This document shows positions 10,337-21,755 of a DNA stretch of 64,000 nucleotides, one piece after another; the stretch's first letter is position 1, and every line of letters starts with the position of its first letter. This stretch comes from Poa pratensis (taxonomy: Eukaryota; Streptophyta; Magnoliopsida; Poales; Poaceae). The position numbers and the translations under genes were made by a program. The notes under the pieces were generated by a model that saw only the letters and a list, made by a program, of their open reading frames with translations, was not told the origin of the DNA and ran no database searches. Where the stretch lies: assembly GCA_947311845.1 (NCBI GenBank), contig CAMZMU010000059.1:42788982-42852981 (forward strand), read 5' to 3'.

Positions 10337-10803
10337 TAGCTTAATATATATTGGTTTGAATTTCAAAAAAAAACTTTAAAACCGGATAATTTCAATCCCA
10401 AACTTTACAATACCGGACAAAAAACCCCTAGACTATTTTTTTGTAGGTTTGACCTGTTTTGAGGAGTGATTTGGAGCTTACATGGCGCTGAAGTGGGTTC
10501 GGCCGTTAGTTAGCCGTTATGGCGCTACGACTCCGCCGGACAGGTCAACGACAGGATGGATGAGAGACTTGCAGAGCACCCCGCATGCCGCATCTATTCG
10601 GCACGCCACGCCTCCCTGGCACCCTGCTCGCGGCCTGCAATCCCCGCCTTGAAATTGGCGGTGGGTATGAACGGGCGCAGCACGGGCGCAACCATGGGCT
10701 CAACGGTGACCATGGCGAGGAAATCGAGCAGCGACGGTCGGCCTCGAGCTCGATGGGCGCTAGCAGGTTCGCTAGCGGCACCACATCCACGTCTCCCGCT
10801 TCC

Positions 10804-12301
10804 TGATACGTCCATTTTGCATCACTATTTTATATCATAATTTACTGCTATTCATCGATATATTTCATATTTAGAAGTGTTACTTATGTTATTTTACCTA
10901 TTTTGCATGTTTGATGAATAATGGAGAATTGGACACCGGAGTCAGGATTCTGCTGGAAAAAGCACCGTCGAGATGCACTATTTCTGAAGATCAATAAATC
11001 GAAGGAGACATATGGAAGTCCTATTTTACCAGAAGATGGAGGAGGCCAAAAGGGGAGGCTGAGAGGGCCTGGGGGCCCACCACAGGCTGGCGCGGTGGGC
11101 CCCCTGCCGCGCCGCCAGGTGGTTTGGGGCCCTGGCCCACCCAGCCGTTCCCCCTTCGCGTACTTGACCCCCTCGGAACCCTAACACACGGGGAGGCCAT
11201 CGAAATATTCCGCCGCCTCCACGAGGCGGAAAACACCAGAGAGCGAAAAGCTCCCCTGCAGGAAGAAATCTGCCGGGGGAAATTCCCTCCCGGAGGGGGA
11301 AATCGTCGCCATCATCACCGTCATCGAGCTGGACTTCATCGGGATCATCATCATCATCATCTCCACCGCCAACACCATCATCACCGCCGCTGCACCCCGT
11401 CTCCGCTGTAACATCTAGGGCTGAATCTTGTCTATTTCATAGGGGAAACTCTCCGGTGTTGATTACTCTTGTTATTGATGCTATTGGGTGAAACCATTGG
11501 ACTAAGGTTTATGTTCAGATTGTTATTCATCATCATATCACCTCTGATCATGTTCCGTATGATGTCTTGTGAGTAGTTCGTTTAGTTCTTGAGGACATGG
11601 GAGAAGTCTTGATGTTAGTAGTGAACTATGTTGAGTAATATTTAATGGTTTGATGCTTAAGTTGTGGTGTTATTCTTCTAGTGGTGTCATGTGAACGTCG
11701 ACTACATGATACTTCACCTTTATGGGCCTAGGGGAATGCATTGTGTATTCGTTTGCCAATTGTGGGGTTGCCGGAGTGACAGAAACCTGAACACCCGTTG
11801 GTATATCGATGCATGAGGGATAGCAGGATCTCAAAGTTTAAGGCTGTGGTTAGTTTATCTTAATTACTTTCTTGTATTTGCGGATGCTTGCAAGGGGTAT
11901 AATCACAAGTATGTATTAGTCCTAGGAAGGGCGGTGCATTAGCATAGGTTCACCCACACAACACTTATCAAAACAATGAAGATTAATCAACTATATGAAG
12001 CGAAAGCACTTGACAATATTCCCGTGTGTCCTCAAGAACGTTTGGTCATTATAAGTACAACAACCGGCTTGTCCTTTGCTGTAGAAAGGATTGGGCCACT
12101 CGCTGCAACTATTATTACTGCATTTTATTTACTTGTACTTTATTTATCTGTCATATCAAAAACTCCTAAAAACTTGTCTGTGAGCATTTACAGTGAATCC
12201 TTCATCAAAACCGCTTGTCAACACCTTCTGCTCCTCGTTGGGTTCGACACTCTTATTTATCGAAAGTACTACGATACACCCCCTATACTTGTGGGTCATC
12301 A
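10804..12301 (+). repeat. 5' LTR of the Athila-like element
   Basis: 1,498 bp, TGATACGTCC...GGTCATCA. It matches the 3' LTR closely, except for a GC-rich segment (about 11038-11140 versus 19930-20060), where indels and substitutions cluster. That segment contains the hairpin GGCGCGG (11089-11095)/CCGCGCC (11107-11113). No clear TATA box. Short frames inside (HHHHHLHRQ type) come from a CAT/ATC-rich stretch and are not genes. Confidence 0.92.
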
Positions 12302-12312
12302 AGACTATTTTC

Positions 12313-12330
12313 TGGCGCCGTTGCCGGGGA
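12313..12330 (+). other. Primer-binding site (tRNA-Asp type)
   Basis: TGGCGCCGTTGCCGGGGA begins 11 bases after the 5' LTR. It is complementary to the 3' end expected of plant tRNA-Asp, a common primer for grass gypsy elements. This is where minus-strand DNA synthesis would start. Confidence 0.75.
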
Positions 12331-12416
12331 GTGTAGCGCTATTGGTAAGTGGAATTGGTAAGGGAAACATTTATTGTACGTGCTGTTTTTATTTTTGCCT
12401 GCTGCTATATCTCATT

Positions 12417-14338
12417 ATGGAGGGGTCTTCTCTTGAATTCCTATTTGGGAAAACAACTACCACTGCTAAGGTAGTAGAGGAGGCGCCAGATGAGCAGGTA
12501 ATACCGTTCAAAATTCCTATGAAAATTGTTGAACGTGTCACAAATAACCGCTATGCAGGAGATGGAACTGTCCATCCTGGAGATCATTTGTTATTTCTGC
12601 ATGAATTGTGCGAGTTATTTAAGTGTGCAGGTATCTCGATGGGAGAAGTTAAGAAGAAATTATTCTCTCTATCACTGTCTGGTAAAGCTGCACATTGGTA
12701 TAAACTGCTGAAGAATGGGTATTCTCTTGGATGGGAGGAAATTGTACCTCTCTTTTACTCCAAATTCTATCCTCCAAGTGAGATTCATAAGGATCGGAAC
12801 CTCATATATAACTTCTGGCCCTATGATGGAGAGAGTATCGCTCAAGCGTGGGGGAGATTGAAGGCATTAATGCTCAAATGTCCCATTCATGAGCTTCCTG
12901 GTAATATTGTTATTGATAACTTTTATGCAAGACTCTCCTTTCAAGATAAAACTCTATTGGATACCACTTGTGCTGGATCGTTCACTCGTAATAAAGAAGA
13001 GTTTAAGTGGGACCTTCTTGATCGGATTCAGGAGAACACTGAAGGATGGGAGAATGACAAAGGTAGGGAGTCAGGTATAAACTATGACTTTGAGTGTGTT
13101 AAAAATTTATGGATACTGATGATTATCGCAAAATTAGCACTACTTATGGTCTTGACTCTCAAATTGTTGCAAACTTTTATAAAGCCTTTGCTTCCTATTT
13201 CGGTTTGCCGAAGGAGGGTTTTAAAAATTATCATGAACCATATAAAGATGAATCTGTTTCTCATATATCTAAAGGTGTTGAGGTTAATGTTGTTGATCGC
13301 ATTATTCCAGAACCTTATATTGAAAAAGTTCCTTTTCCTAATAAGATTAAGGAACATACTATCATAACTGGTGTTGTTAGTAAAAGTAATAAGAAAACTA
13401 CCAAACCTGATGAGCAAATAACTGTTGAACCTGTTGTAGCATTGGTTAAAGATCTTGTCACTGAAAATTTAGAAGATAGACACATTATCTTTTGTGAGGA
13501 TGCTTCTAATATTGTCTCACATCCTAAAAGTTCTAGGAAGTCTAGTGTTCCTGTGCTTTCTGTTAGGATAGGTGATCATTGCTATTATGGTTTATGTGAT
13601 ATTGGTGCAAGTTCTAGTGCTATTCCTTATGAGCTTTACAGGGAAATTATGCACGAAATTGCTCCTTGTAAACTTGAAGAGATTGATGTGGTTATTCAGC
13701 TTGCTAATAGGGAAACTATCTCTCCAATTGGTATCATTAGAGATGTCGAAGTCCTTTGTGGTAAGACTAAATACCCTGCTGATTTTCTTGTACTTGGGTC
13801 GGCTGCCAATGATAGTTGTCCTATTATTTTTGGTAGACCTTTTCTGAATACTTGTGGTGCTGTTATAGACTGTAAGAAAGAGAAAATCTTTACTAAATTT
13901 GCTGGTGAATCTTATGAATTCAATTTCTCTAAATTTGCTAAAGCACCTTATGAAACTGAATTGCCTAGTGAGGATTTTGAAATTGCTCAACTTGCATCTA
14001 TTGTTCTTGCTCCTAACAATGCTTTGCAGCAACATATGGAGAATCATGAAAGTGAGAACTTCAGGGAAGAAAGGAATGAGCTTGATGAAGTATTCCTTCG
14101 TCAACCTATGCTCAAACACAATTTACCTGTGGAAGATTTGGGTACCACAATGCCACCCAAGGAGGATCCTGTTTTTGATTTGAAACCTCTGCCTGATAAT
14201 CTTAAATATGCTTATATTGATGATAAGAAAATATATCCTGTTATTATCAGCTCTAAACTTTCAGGTACAGAGGAGGAAAGGTTATTGGGAGTGTTGAGAA
14301 ACACCGCGGAGCTATGGGATATACTCTTGATGACCTGA
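12417..14338 (+). pseudogene. Athila-like gag-protease, frameshifted
   Basis: The ATG at 12417 is the first good start after the PBS (MEGSSLEFLFGKTTTTAKVV). The retrotransposon gag core lies at about codons 50-170 (HPGDHLLFLHELCELFK, LSLSGKAAHWYKLL, FYSKFYPPSEIHK), and frame 1 is lost near 13095 (a missing base by comparison with the continuing frame). Frame 2 continues from about 13109 to 14338 and holds the aspartic protease with CDIGASSSAIPYEL (catalytic D-x-G, near 13598) and the FGRPFL block. It then runs out of frame near 14297, where pol starts in the next frame. Gag would form the particle and protease would cut the polyprotein. No CCHC zinc knuckle was seen. Confidence 0.85.
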
Positions 14339-17130
14339 AGGGAATTTCTCCTACTATATGTCAGCACGCCATCAACATGGAACCTGATGCAAAGCCTGTT
14401 GTTGAGCATCAGCGTCGTTTAATACCCAAGATGAAAGAAGTGGTAAGAAATGAGGTATTAAAACTTCTTGAAGCTGGTATTATTTATCCTATTGCTGATA
14501 GTAGATGGGTAAGTCCTGTGCATTGTGTTCCTAAGAAAGGAGGAATTACCGTTGTTCCTAATGAAAATGATGAACTAATTCCTCAAAGAGTAGTAGTTGG
14601 TTATAGGATGTGCATTGATTTTAGAAAGGTTAACAAAGTAACTAAGAAAGATCATTATCCTTTGCCTTTTATTGATCAAATGCTTGAGAGGTTGTCCAAG
14701 AAAACTCACTTTTGTTTCCTTGATGGGTATTCTGGGTTTTCTCAAATTGCTGTGAGAGCGCAAGATCAAGAGAAAACTACTTTTACTTGTCCTTATGGAA
14801 CTTATGCTTATAGACGTATGCCTTTTGGTTTATGTAATGCTCCTGCTACTTTTCAAAGATGCATGTCTGCTATTTTTCATGGCTTTTGTGAGGAAATTGT
14901 GGAAGTCTTCATGGACGATTTCTCCGTCTATGGAACTTCCTTTGATAATTGTTTGCACAACCTTGACAAAGTTTTGCAGAGATGTGAAGAAACTAGCCTT
15001 GTTCTTAATTGGGAGAAATGCCACTTTATGGTTAATGAAGGAATTGTTCTTGGACATAAAATTTCTGAAAGAGGTATTGAAGTTGATCGAGCTAAAGTGG
15101 AGGCAATTGAAAAGATGCCTTGTCCCAAAGATGTTAAAGGTATTCGTAGTATTCTTGGTCATGCTGGTTTTTATAGGAGGTTTATTAAAGATTTCTCTAA
15201 AATTTCCAAGCCTCTTACTAATCTTCTTCAAAAAGATGTACCATTTGTTTTTGATGATGATTGTAAGGAAGCTTTTGAAACTTTGAAAAAGGCTTTAATC
15301 ACCGCTCCTGTAGTTGAACCACCTGATTGGAATTTACCTTTTGAAATTATGTGTGATGCTAGTGATTATGCTGTAGGCGCTGTTCTTGGGCAGCGAGTAG
15401 ATAAAAAGTTAAATGTTATTCATTATGCTAGTAAAACTCTTGATTCTGCTCAAAAGAATTATGCCACTACTGAAAAAGAATTTCTAGCTGTAGTTTTTGC
15501 TTGTGACAAATTTCGACCCTACATAGTTGATTCGAAAGTCACTATTCATACTGATCATGCTGCAATTAGATACCTTATGGAAAAGAAAGATGCTAAGCCA
15601 AGGCTTATTAGATGGGTACTTCTTTTGCAAGAATTTGATTTGCATATCATAGATAGAAAAGGTGCTGAAAATCCTGTTGCTGATAATTTGTCTAGATTGG
15701 AAAGCATTCCTTATGATCCTATTCCTGTTAATGATAGCTTTCCAAATGAACAATTGGCTGCAATAAGTGTAAGTTCGCGAGATAGTCCTTGGTATGCTGA
15801 TTATGCTAACTTTATTGTTTCCAAGTACTTGCCTCCAACCTTTTCAGCTCAGCAAAGAAGGAAATTCTTTTATGACTTGCGGCATTACTTTTGGGATGAC
15901 CCACACTTATATAAAGAAGGAGTCGATGGTATTATGCGAAGATGTGTTCCTGAATATGAACAACAGGAAATACTGAGGAAATGCCATGGAAGTGCTTATG
16001 GAGGGCATCACGCTGGAGATAGAACTGCGCAGAAAGTTCTACAATCAGGTTTTTATTGGCCTACCCTCTTTAAGGATGCAAGAAAGTTTATTTTATCTTG
16101 TGATGAATGTCAAAGGGTTGGTAATATCTCTAGACGCAATGAAATGCCTATGAGTTATTCTCTTGTTATTGAACCATTTGATTGTTGGGGATTCGACTTC
16201 ATGGGTCCTTTTCCTTCTTCACAAGGTAATACTCATATACTTGTTGCTGTTGATTATGTCACTAAATGGGTAGAAGCTATACCTACTAAAAGTGCTGATG
16301 GTGAGACCTCTTTAAAAATGCTTCAAGATGTCATTTTTCCTAGGTTTGGTGTACCTAGATATCTTATGACTGATGGAGGTTCTCATTTTATCCATGGTGG
16401 TTTTAGAAAGACTCTTGCTAAATATGGTGTTAATCATAGAATTGCTTCAGCCTATCATCCTCAAACTAGTGGACAAGTAGAATTGTCAAATAGGGAGATT
16501 AAATCTATCTTGCAAAAGACTGTTAATAAATCTAGAAAAAATTGGGCTAGTAAGTTAAATGATGCTTTATGGGCTTATAGAACTGCTTATAAGAACCCCA
16601 TGGGCATGTCTCCTTATAAAATGGTTTATGGTAAAGCTTGTCACTTGCCTTTAGAATTAGAACACAAAGCTTATTGGGCAGTGAGAGAACTTAATAGAGA
16701 TTTTAAACTTGCCGGTGAGAAAAGGTTGTTGCATTTAAGTTCTTTAGATGAATGGAGAAGTGAGGCTTATGAAAATGCTAGACTCTTTAAAGAAAAAGTT
16801 AAGAGATGGCATGATAGGAGAATTCTTAAAAGAGAATTTAATGTTGGTGAGAAAGTTCTATTGTATAGGTCTCGTCTCAGATTTTTTGCAGGAAAGTTAC
16901 TCTCAAAATGGGAAGGACCATTTGTTATTGTGGAGGTGTATCGTTCAGGTGCAATAAAAATTGCTTCATTGAAAGATAACTCTACACAAGTGGTAAATGG
17001 TCAAAGACTCAAGCATTATATTTCTGGAGATTCTATTAATGAAGAGGTTGATACAATTAAAGTGGTGACTCCGGAAACTTTCATTGAAGAACATTTTTCT
17101 GGGACTGCAGAATTCGATTCGAATAGGTAA
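14314..17130 (+). CDS. Athila-like pol: reverse transcriptase-RNase H-integrase
   Basis: Uninterrupted 938-codon frame. RT is at about residues 40-260 ([52 protein letters not shown], catalytic [10 protein letters not shown]), followed by RNase H ([41 protein letters not shown]) and the [17 protein letters not shown] connection. Integrase has an HHCC zinc domain (H-GGHH...CDEC, near residues 555-600) and a DDE core ([33 protein letters not shown]), then a C-terminal domain ([20 protein letters not shown]). The first Met shown is inside the polyprotein; pol is normally made as a fusion with gag-pro. It is the only intact long retroelement frame in the window, implying fairly recent insertion. 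Confidence 0.92.
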   Translation: MGYTLDDLKGISPTICQHAINMEPDAKPVVEHQRRLIPKMKEVVRNEVLKLLEAGIIYPIADSRWVSPVHCVPKKGGITVVPNENDELIPQRVVVGYRMCIDFRKVNKVTKKDHYPLPFIDQMLERLSKKTHFCFLDGYSGFSQIAVRAQDQEKTTFTCPYGTYAYRRMPFGLCNAPATFQRCMSAIFHGFCEEIVEVFMDDFSVYGTSFDNCLHNLDKVLQRCEETSLVLNWEKCHFMVNEGIVLGHKISERGIEVDRAKVEAIEKMPCPKDVKGIRSILGHAGFYRRFIKDFSKISKPLTNLLQKDVPFVFDDDCKEAFETLKKALITAPVVEPPDWNLPFEIMCDASDYAVGAVLGQRVDKKLNVIHYASKTLDSAQKNYATTEKEFLAVVFACDKFRPYIVDSKVTIHTDHAAIRYLMEKKDAKPRLIRWVLLLQEFDLHIIDRKGAENPVADNLSRLESIPYDPIPVNDSFPNEQLAAISVSSRDSPWYADYANFIVSKYLPPTFSAQQRRKFFYDLRHYFWDDPHLYKEGVDGIMRRCVPEYEQQEILRKCHGSAYGGHHAGDRTAQKVLQSGFYWPTLFKDARKFILSCDECQRVGNISRRNEMPMSYSLVIEPFDCWGFDFMGPFPSSQGNTHILVAVDYVTKWVEAIPTKSADGETSLKMLQDVIFPRFGVPRYLMTDGGSHFIHGGFRKTLAKYGVNHRIASAYHPQTSGQVELSNREIKSILQKTVNKSRKNWASKLNDALWAYRTAYKNPMGMSPYKMVYGKACHLPLELEHKAYWAVRELNRDFKLAGEKRLLHLSSLDEWRSEAYENARLFKEKVKRWHDRRILKREFNVGEKVLLYRSRLRFFAGKLLSKWEGPFVIVEVYRSGAIKIASLKDNSTQVVNGQRLKHYISGDSINEEVDTIKVVTPETFIEEHFSGTAEFDSNR

Positions 17131-17236
17131 CAGTTTCGGTAAGAAAAGTTTCGCGAATAACTTTCTAGAAGATATTTTCGTCGTTTTTATTAAATATGGA
17201 AAAATAAGAGACCGAACCGGATGGGAGACGGCACCC

Positions 17237-17300
17237 GTGGTGCCCAAACCATAGGCCGGCGCGGTGGGCCCCCCAGCCGCGCCGCCTGGTGGTTTGAGCA
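17237..17300 (+). repeat. Internal copy of an LTR GC-rich segment
   Basis: Shortly after pol, about 65 bp resemble the GC-rich part of the element's own LTRs (11070-11125 and 19975-20035), including GGCGCGG (17258-17264)/CCGCGCC (17277-17283) and GCCGCCTGGTGGTTTG. The words GCCCAAACCA and GACGGCACC are shared with the 3' LTR rather than the 5' LTR. Confidence 0.6.
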
Positions 17301-17439
17301 CCCCGGAGCTCGTCTCCGATCAGGTTTCCTCCTGTACCTTCCTTATGTTGTAAAACTTTTTGCTATATATCTGACCCGAACCCCCGAGGTTCGTATATCG
17401 CCTTTTCGTCGTGTTTTGTTTCGAGCTTTCGTCTGTCAG

Positions 17440-17898
17440 ATGTCGTCCCAGGGTTCATCGTCGGAGGACTACGTGGCACGTCGTAAGCGTGAGCTCGTCA
17501 AAGACTTAAACCAGGGTACTTTCGTTGGATGGACGGAAGAAGAAAGGGCGAAGGCAAGGCGCAAGGACATGGATGAAAGCGTCATGAAGGAAGTAAAGGG
17601 GATGCCGTCAACAAAGGGAGAACAGCCTGCAGTCAGGAAGCCCACCTTTGTGGGATCGGTTAACGCTCAACGTGCTTTTTCTCATAACCTGCAGGGAGCA
17701 ATACCACCTATTCCGGACTACAGCTCTTTTCCGGCAGTGACGGAAGTACTTCGAGTTACAGATGAGTTCTGTGATCAATACCGAGCCCTGCGGAGGGAGG
17801 TGGAAATACTCCAGGAAGAGAATATCAGACTCCGCCGAATGCTGGAACGGTTTCTTACTCCAATCCAAGTCATACCGCCATCATCACCGAAGGAGTAA
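17440..17898 (+). CDS. Athila-like accessory ORF downstream of pol (coiled-coil protein)
   Basis: 152 codons from the ATG at 17440 (MSSQGSSSEDYVARRKRELV); the frame is open further upstream but that part overlaps the LTR-like segment, so I chose this Met. The sequence is charged and hydrophilic (GWTEEERAKARRKDMDES), has a PPIPDYSSFP segment, and ends with a heptad-rich FCDQYRALRREVEILQEENI followed by RLRRMLERF. It sits where Athila elements may carry an env-like gene, but there is no signal peptide or transmembrane segment after the chosen start, so I do not call it env. Similar uncharacterised proteins are familiar from wheat annotation (recollection). A role in RNA or gag binding is only a guess. 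Confidence 0.6.
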   Translation: MSSQGSSSEDYVARRKRELVKDLNQGTFVGWTEEERAKARRKDMDESVMKEVKGMPSTKGEQPAVRKPTFVGSVNAQRAFSHNLQGAIPPIPDYSSFPAVTEVLRVTDEFCDQYRALRREVEILQEENIRLRRMLERFLTPIQVIPPSSPKE

Positions 17899-19694
17899 TT
17901 CATCACAAGTATTGGCATCCCCTTGGTTTGTTCCAAGCTTGGGGGAGTGCCGCGGTATCACATCATTATCTTTACCTTTTACTTTTCATAAAGTCATATC
18001 GTGAGTAGGGAAGTTATCTTATATGATGGTTTGCAATGTGGAAGTATCTCTCTTTTAGTTGGTTATCTATGTATCCCTTGGTGTGAGTTGCCGTTATGAA
18101 ATATTAATGAGAAGTTTTATCATTTACCTTCTGCATACTTTATTTTAGCTTGCAATTCTCTTTCATATTGATAACCTTGTTGTTAGTATAGGGATCACTT
18201 TTTAGAGCACCAAGTTAATCTTTTTGGTTTTGGCAAACTTAGCATTGGTCAGTAGTAGACAATACTTTGAGACTTAAGTAGAGAGAGGGGAGTGCATGCA
18301 AATATATTATTCCATGATCTTTCTTTCTTTGTAGCTCATAAGCTTAGTATTCTTAAGTTAAACTATTTGTGCTTCTAAGGAAGATTGCATGATTATTCTT
18401 ATCACTTGTATAATTGTTTGTATCCCTCAACTCTTATGCTTGCTCAAACAACCTTGCTATCCTAAACCTGTATGAGAGGGAATGCTTCTCGTGCATCCAA
18501 ACTTGAGCCAAACCATGCCATTGTGTCCACCATAACTACCTACTATGTGGTATTTCCTGCCATTCCAAGTAAATACTTCATGTGCTACCTTTAAACTATT
18601 CAAAACTTTATTACTCCTATTTGTGTCATGTTTTATAGCTCATGAGGGTATGTGGTGTTTTATCTTTCAATCTTGTCATTTACTTCTGACAGACTTTCAA
18701 CCAATGGACTAGTGGCATATACACCGCTTATCCAATAATTTGCAAAAAGAGCTGGCAACGGGGTGCCCAGCCCAATTAATTACAACTTTCATTAATAATT
18801 CTCTTCACATGTTTTGCCCTGATTTATCAGTAAGCAACTTAATTTGCAAATAGACTCCTCCATGGTATGTGAATGTTGGAAGGCACCCGAGGATTCGGTT
18901 AGCCATGGCTTGTGTAAGCAAAAGGTTGGGAGGAGTGTCACTATAAAGAAACTAAAATACATGTGTAAACAAAAGAGAAGAGGGATGATCTACCTTGCTG
19001 GTAGAGATAACGTCCTTCATGGGAGCCGCTCTTGAAAGTCTGGTTGACAAGGGGTTAGAGTGCACACTACCATTCGTTGACAACAACAAACATCTCAAAT
19101 ACTTATTTTGTGCTCTCTATATGCTTTCGAAAACTTAAAAGCTCTAGCACATGATTTAATCCCTGCTTCCCTCTGCGAAGGGCCTATCTTTTACATTATT
19201 GTTGAGTCAGTAAACCCATTCCTCTCTATCTCAAGCAAGCATTTGAGTTGTTGAGATCCAATTAGTTATATGTGTTGATACTTCTAATCATATCTCTTAT
19301 TTCCTTGTTTCGCACAATAGCTTTTATCCGAATGAATATAACTTTGAAAGTTATCAATGACTGTAAGGAGACTGTTATGATTGAGGATGTAAGTTCTGCT
19401 ATATAAGCTCTGATATAAAGACTCTTCTCGAAAGATAAGTATGATCTGTTAATTGTTCTCTGACCAAGAGTTTAAGTTTACCCTCGCCAATCATGGTTCT
19501 CTTTATGCACTTCATTGTGGTTCCCTTTACTTATTTCAAGTTAGATTATATGAAGGGAAGTTGCTGTCTAGAATGACTTGTGTATCAATGAATGTGATGC
19601 TTCTTGTCCGTATTTTATTTATCGACACTTTGCTCCATAAACTTGTGGTCATGTTTACTGAGCTCAGTTTTCGCTTGGGGACAAGCGAGGTCTA
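17899..19694 (+). other. Athila-like post-pol noncoding region
   Basis: About 1.8 kb of AT-rich sequence between the accessory ORF and the polypurine tract. Only short frames occur (for example 18844-19035 and 19453-19695), with no recognisable domain. The words TTCCAAGCTTGGGGGAGTGC (17932-17951) and AAGCTTGGGGGG (19695-19706) form similar G-rich tracts at both ends of the region. Confidence 0.55.
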
Positions 19695-19707
19695 AGCTTG
19701 GGGGGGT
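19695..19707 (+). other. Polypurine tract of the Athila-like element
   Basis: AAGCTTGGGGGGT lies immediately before the 3' LTR start (TGATACGTCC at 19708). G-rich tracts at this position prime plus-strand DNA synthesis. Confidence 0.7.
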
Positions 19708-21213
19708 TGATACGTCCATTTTGCATCACTATTTTATATCATAATTTACTGCTATTCATCGATATATTTCATATTTAGAAGTGTTACTTATGTTATTTTA
19801 CCTATTTTGCATGTTTGATGAATAATGGAGAATTGGACACCGGAGTCAGGATTCTGCTGGAAAAAGCACCGTCGAGATGCACTATTTCTGAAGATCAATA
19901 AATCGAAGGAGACATATGGAAGTCCCTATTTTACCAGAAGATGGAGGAGGCCAAAAGGGAAGGCTGAGACGGCACCTGGGGAGCCCAAACCACAGGCTGG
20001 CGCGGGGCCCCCCTGCCGCGCCGCCTGGTGGTTTGGAGGCCTAGGGCCATCCCAGCCGTTCCCCCTTCGTGTACTTGACCCCCTCGGAACCCTAACACAC
20101 GGGGAGGCCATCGAAATATTCCGCCGCCTCCACGAGGCGGAAAACACCAGAGAGCGAAAAGCTCCCCTGCAGGAAGAAATCTGCCGGGGGAAATTCCCTC
20201 CCGGAGGGGGAAATCGTTGCCATCATCACCGTCATCGAGCTGGACTTCATCGGGATCATCATCATCATCATCTCCACCGCCAACATCATCATCACCGCCG
20301 CTGCACCCCGTCTCCGCTGTAACATCTAGGGCTGAATCTTGTCTATTTCATAGGGGAAACTCTCCCGGTGTTGATTACTCTTGTTATTGATGCTATTGGG
20401 TGAAACCATTGGATTAAGGTTTATGTTCAGATTGTTATTCATCATCATATCACCTCTGATCATGTTCCGTATGATGTCTTGTGAGTAGTTCGTTTAGTTC
20501 TTGAGGACATGGGAGAAGTCTTGATGTTAGTAGTGAATTATGTTGAGTAATATTTAATGGTTTGATGCTTAAGTTGTGGTGTTATTCTTCTAGTGGTGTC
20601 ATGTGAACGTCGACTACATGATACTTCACCTTTATGGGCCTAGGGGAATGCATTGTGTATTCGTTTGCCAATTGTGGGGTTGCCGGAGTGACAGAAACCT
20701 GAACACCCGTTGGTATATCGATGCATGAGGGATAGCAGGATCTCAAAGTTTAAGGCTGTGGTTAGTTCATCTTAATTACTTTCTTGTATTTGCGGATGCT
20801 TGCAAGGGGTATAATCACAAGTATGTATTAGTCCTAGGAAGGGCGGTGCATTAGCATAGGTTCACCCACACAACACTTATCAAAACAATGAAGATTAATC
20901 AACTATATGAAGCGAAAGCACTTGACAATATTCCCGTGTGTCCTCATGAACGTTTGGTCATTATAAGTACAACAACCGGCTTGTCCTTTGCTGTAGAAAG
21001 GATTGGGCCACTCGCTGCAACTATTATTATTGCATTTTATTTACTTGTACTTTATTTATCTGTCATATCAAAAACTCCTAAAAACTTGTCTGTGAGCATT
21101 TACAGTGAATCCTTCATCAAAACCGCTTGTCAACACCTTCTGCTCCTCGTTAGGTTCGACACTCTTATTTATCTAAAGTACTACGATACACCCCCTATAC
21201 TTGTGGGTCATCA
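19708..21213 (+). repeat. 3' LTR of the Athila-like element
   Basis: 1,506 bp, TGATACGTCC...GGTCATCA, followed by TSD CTTCC (21214-21218). It differs from the 5' LTR by scattered substitutions and by the clustered GC-rich segment changes around the hairpin GGCGCGG (19999-20005)/CCGCGCC (20016-20022). Confidence 0.92.
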
Positions 21214-21218
21214 CTTCC

Positions 21219-21750
21219 CTGCTCACAGCTGCCTACGGGGTGGCGCTCGTGTCCTCGCCAGACCAGGTTCCTCGTGGCGGCGTGGCTGCATAGGGGCGAC
21301 GGAGACGACGCCTAGCGGCTGGCGCACCACATGGAAGAAGCTGCGTCCACGGCCTCCCACAGCACGGTCGACCATGGCGGCGCCCAGGCGTCCGCTCCGT
21401 CCTTGCGGACACGATATACGCAACAGGTCAACGGCGGCGCCATGAACACCCCTGCAATGGCTCCTCCGCGCTTTCATGGACGCAAGGACGGCGCCATGAT
21501 GTACGCAACAGGTCAACCAGTCCCCACAGGCCTCTCTCTCGTCTTCCTTGTTTTTGCTCGCCGGCACGACATCGCGCTTCTGATTTTCTGCCGTCGTGAC
21601 GTTGTTCTGCGTTAGAGCGTGACTCCCGCTTCAGTCGCCGACTCATCTCCGCGCGATCCCGCTGCTCGTCCAGGCCTCCCGCAGTCGTCCTTGGCTTCGA
21701 GCCCAAATCCAGAGTCCAAATTCTAGAGATGGAGGCGCCGGCGGCAGCAG
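21219..21750. other. GC-rich interior of the MULE-like element
   Basis: No gene recognised. It has internal repeats (GGACGCAAGGACGGCGCCATG-like words also present near 24970, and ACGCAACAGGTCAAC twice at about 21418 and 21506). Weak ORFs on both strands show no known domain. A captured host fragment (Pack-MULE) is possible but not shown. Confidence 0.4.
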
Positions 21751-21755
21751 CCGGC

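Larger units (their letters stand above)
4375..10370 (+). mobile_element. L1-type LINE, 5'-truncated, with poly(A) and 15-bp TSD
   Basis: Flanked by the direct repeat AAACTTTAAAACCGG (4360-4374 and 10371-10385), with an A-run directly before the right copy. Removing it restores continuity of the outer TIR. It contains ORF2 endonuclease, reverse transcriptase, zinc-knuckle-like and RNase H regions, and starts inside the endonuclease domain, typical of incomplete target-primed reverse transcription. It was later hit by the 46-bp tail insertion (4645-4690) and the solo LTR (7325-9298). Confidence 0.88.
10804..21213 (+). mobile_element. Athila-like Ty3/gypsy LTR retrotransposon, nearly complete
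   Basis: Two near-identical LTRs (10804-12301 and 19708-21213), TSD CTTCC (10799-10803 and 21214-21218), primer-binding site, gag-pro, pol (RT-RNase H-integrase), a downstream ORF and a G-rich tract before the 3' LTR. The order RT-RH-INT makes it Ty3/gypsy. The [20 protein letters not shown] block and long post-pol region suggest the Athila lineage (inference from recognition). Two frameshifts near 13095 and 14297 break gag-pro from pol. Confidence 0.92.

Noticed and set aside
11124..11411. His-rich frames (HHHHHLHRQ) in both Athila-like LTRs
   Set aside because: Produced by a CAT/ATC-rich noncoding leader stretch; both LTRs have it and it lacks a conserved start.
17221..17439. N-terminal extension of the Athila-like accessory ORF with a hydrophobic stretch (env-like signal)
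   Set aside because: This part overlaps the LTR-like GC-rich copy and untranslated-looking sequence; a Met at 17440 is the better start.
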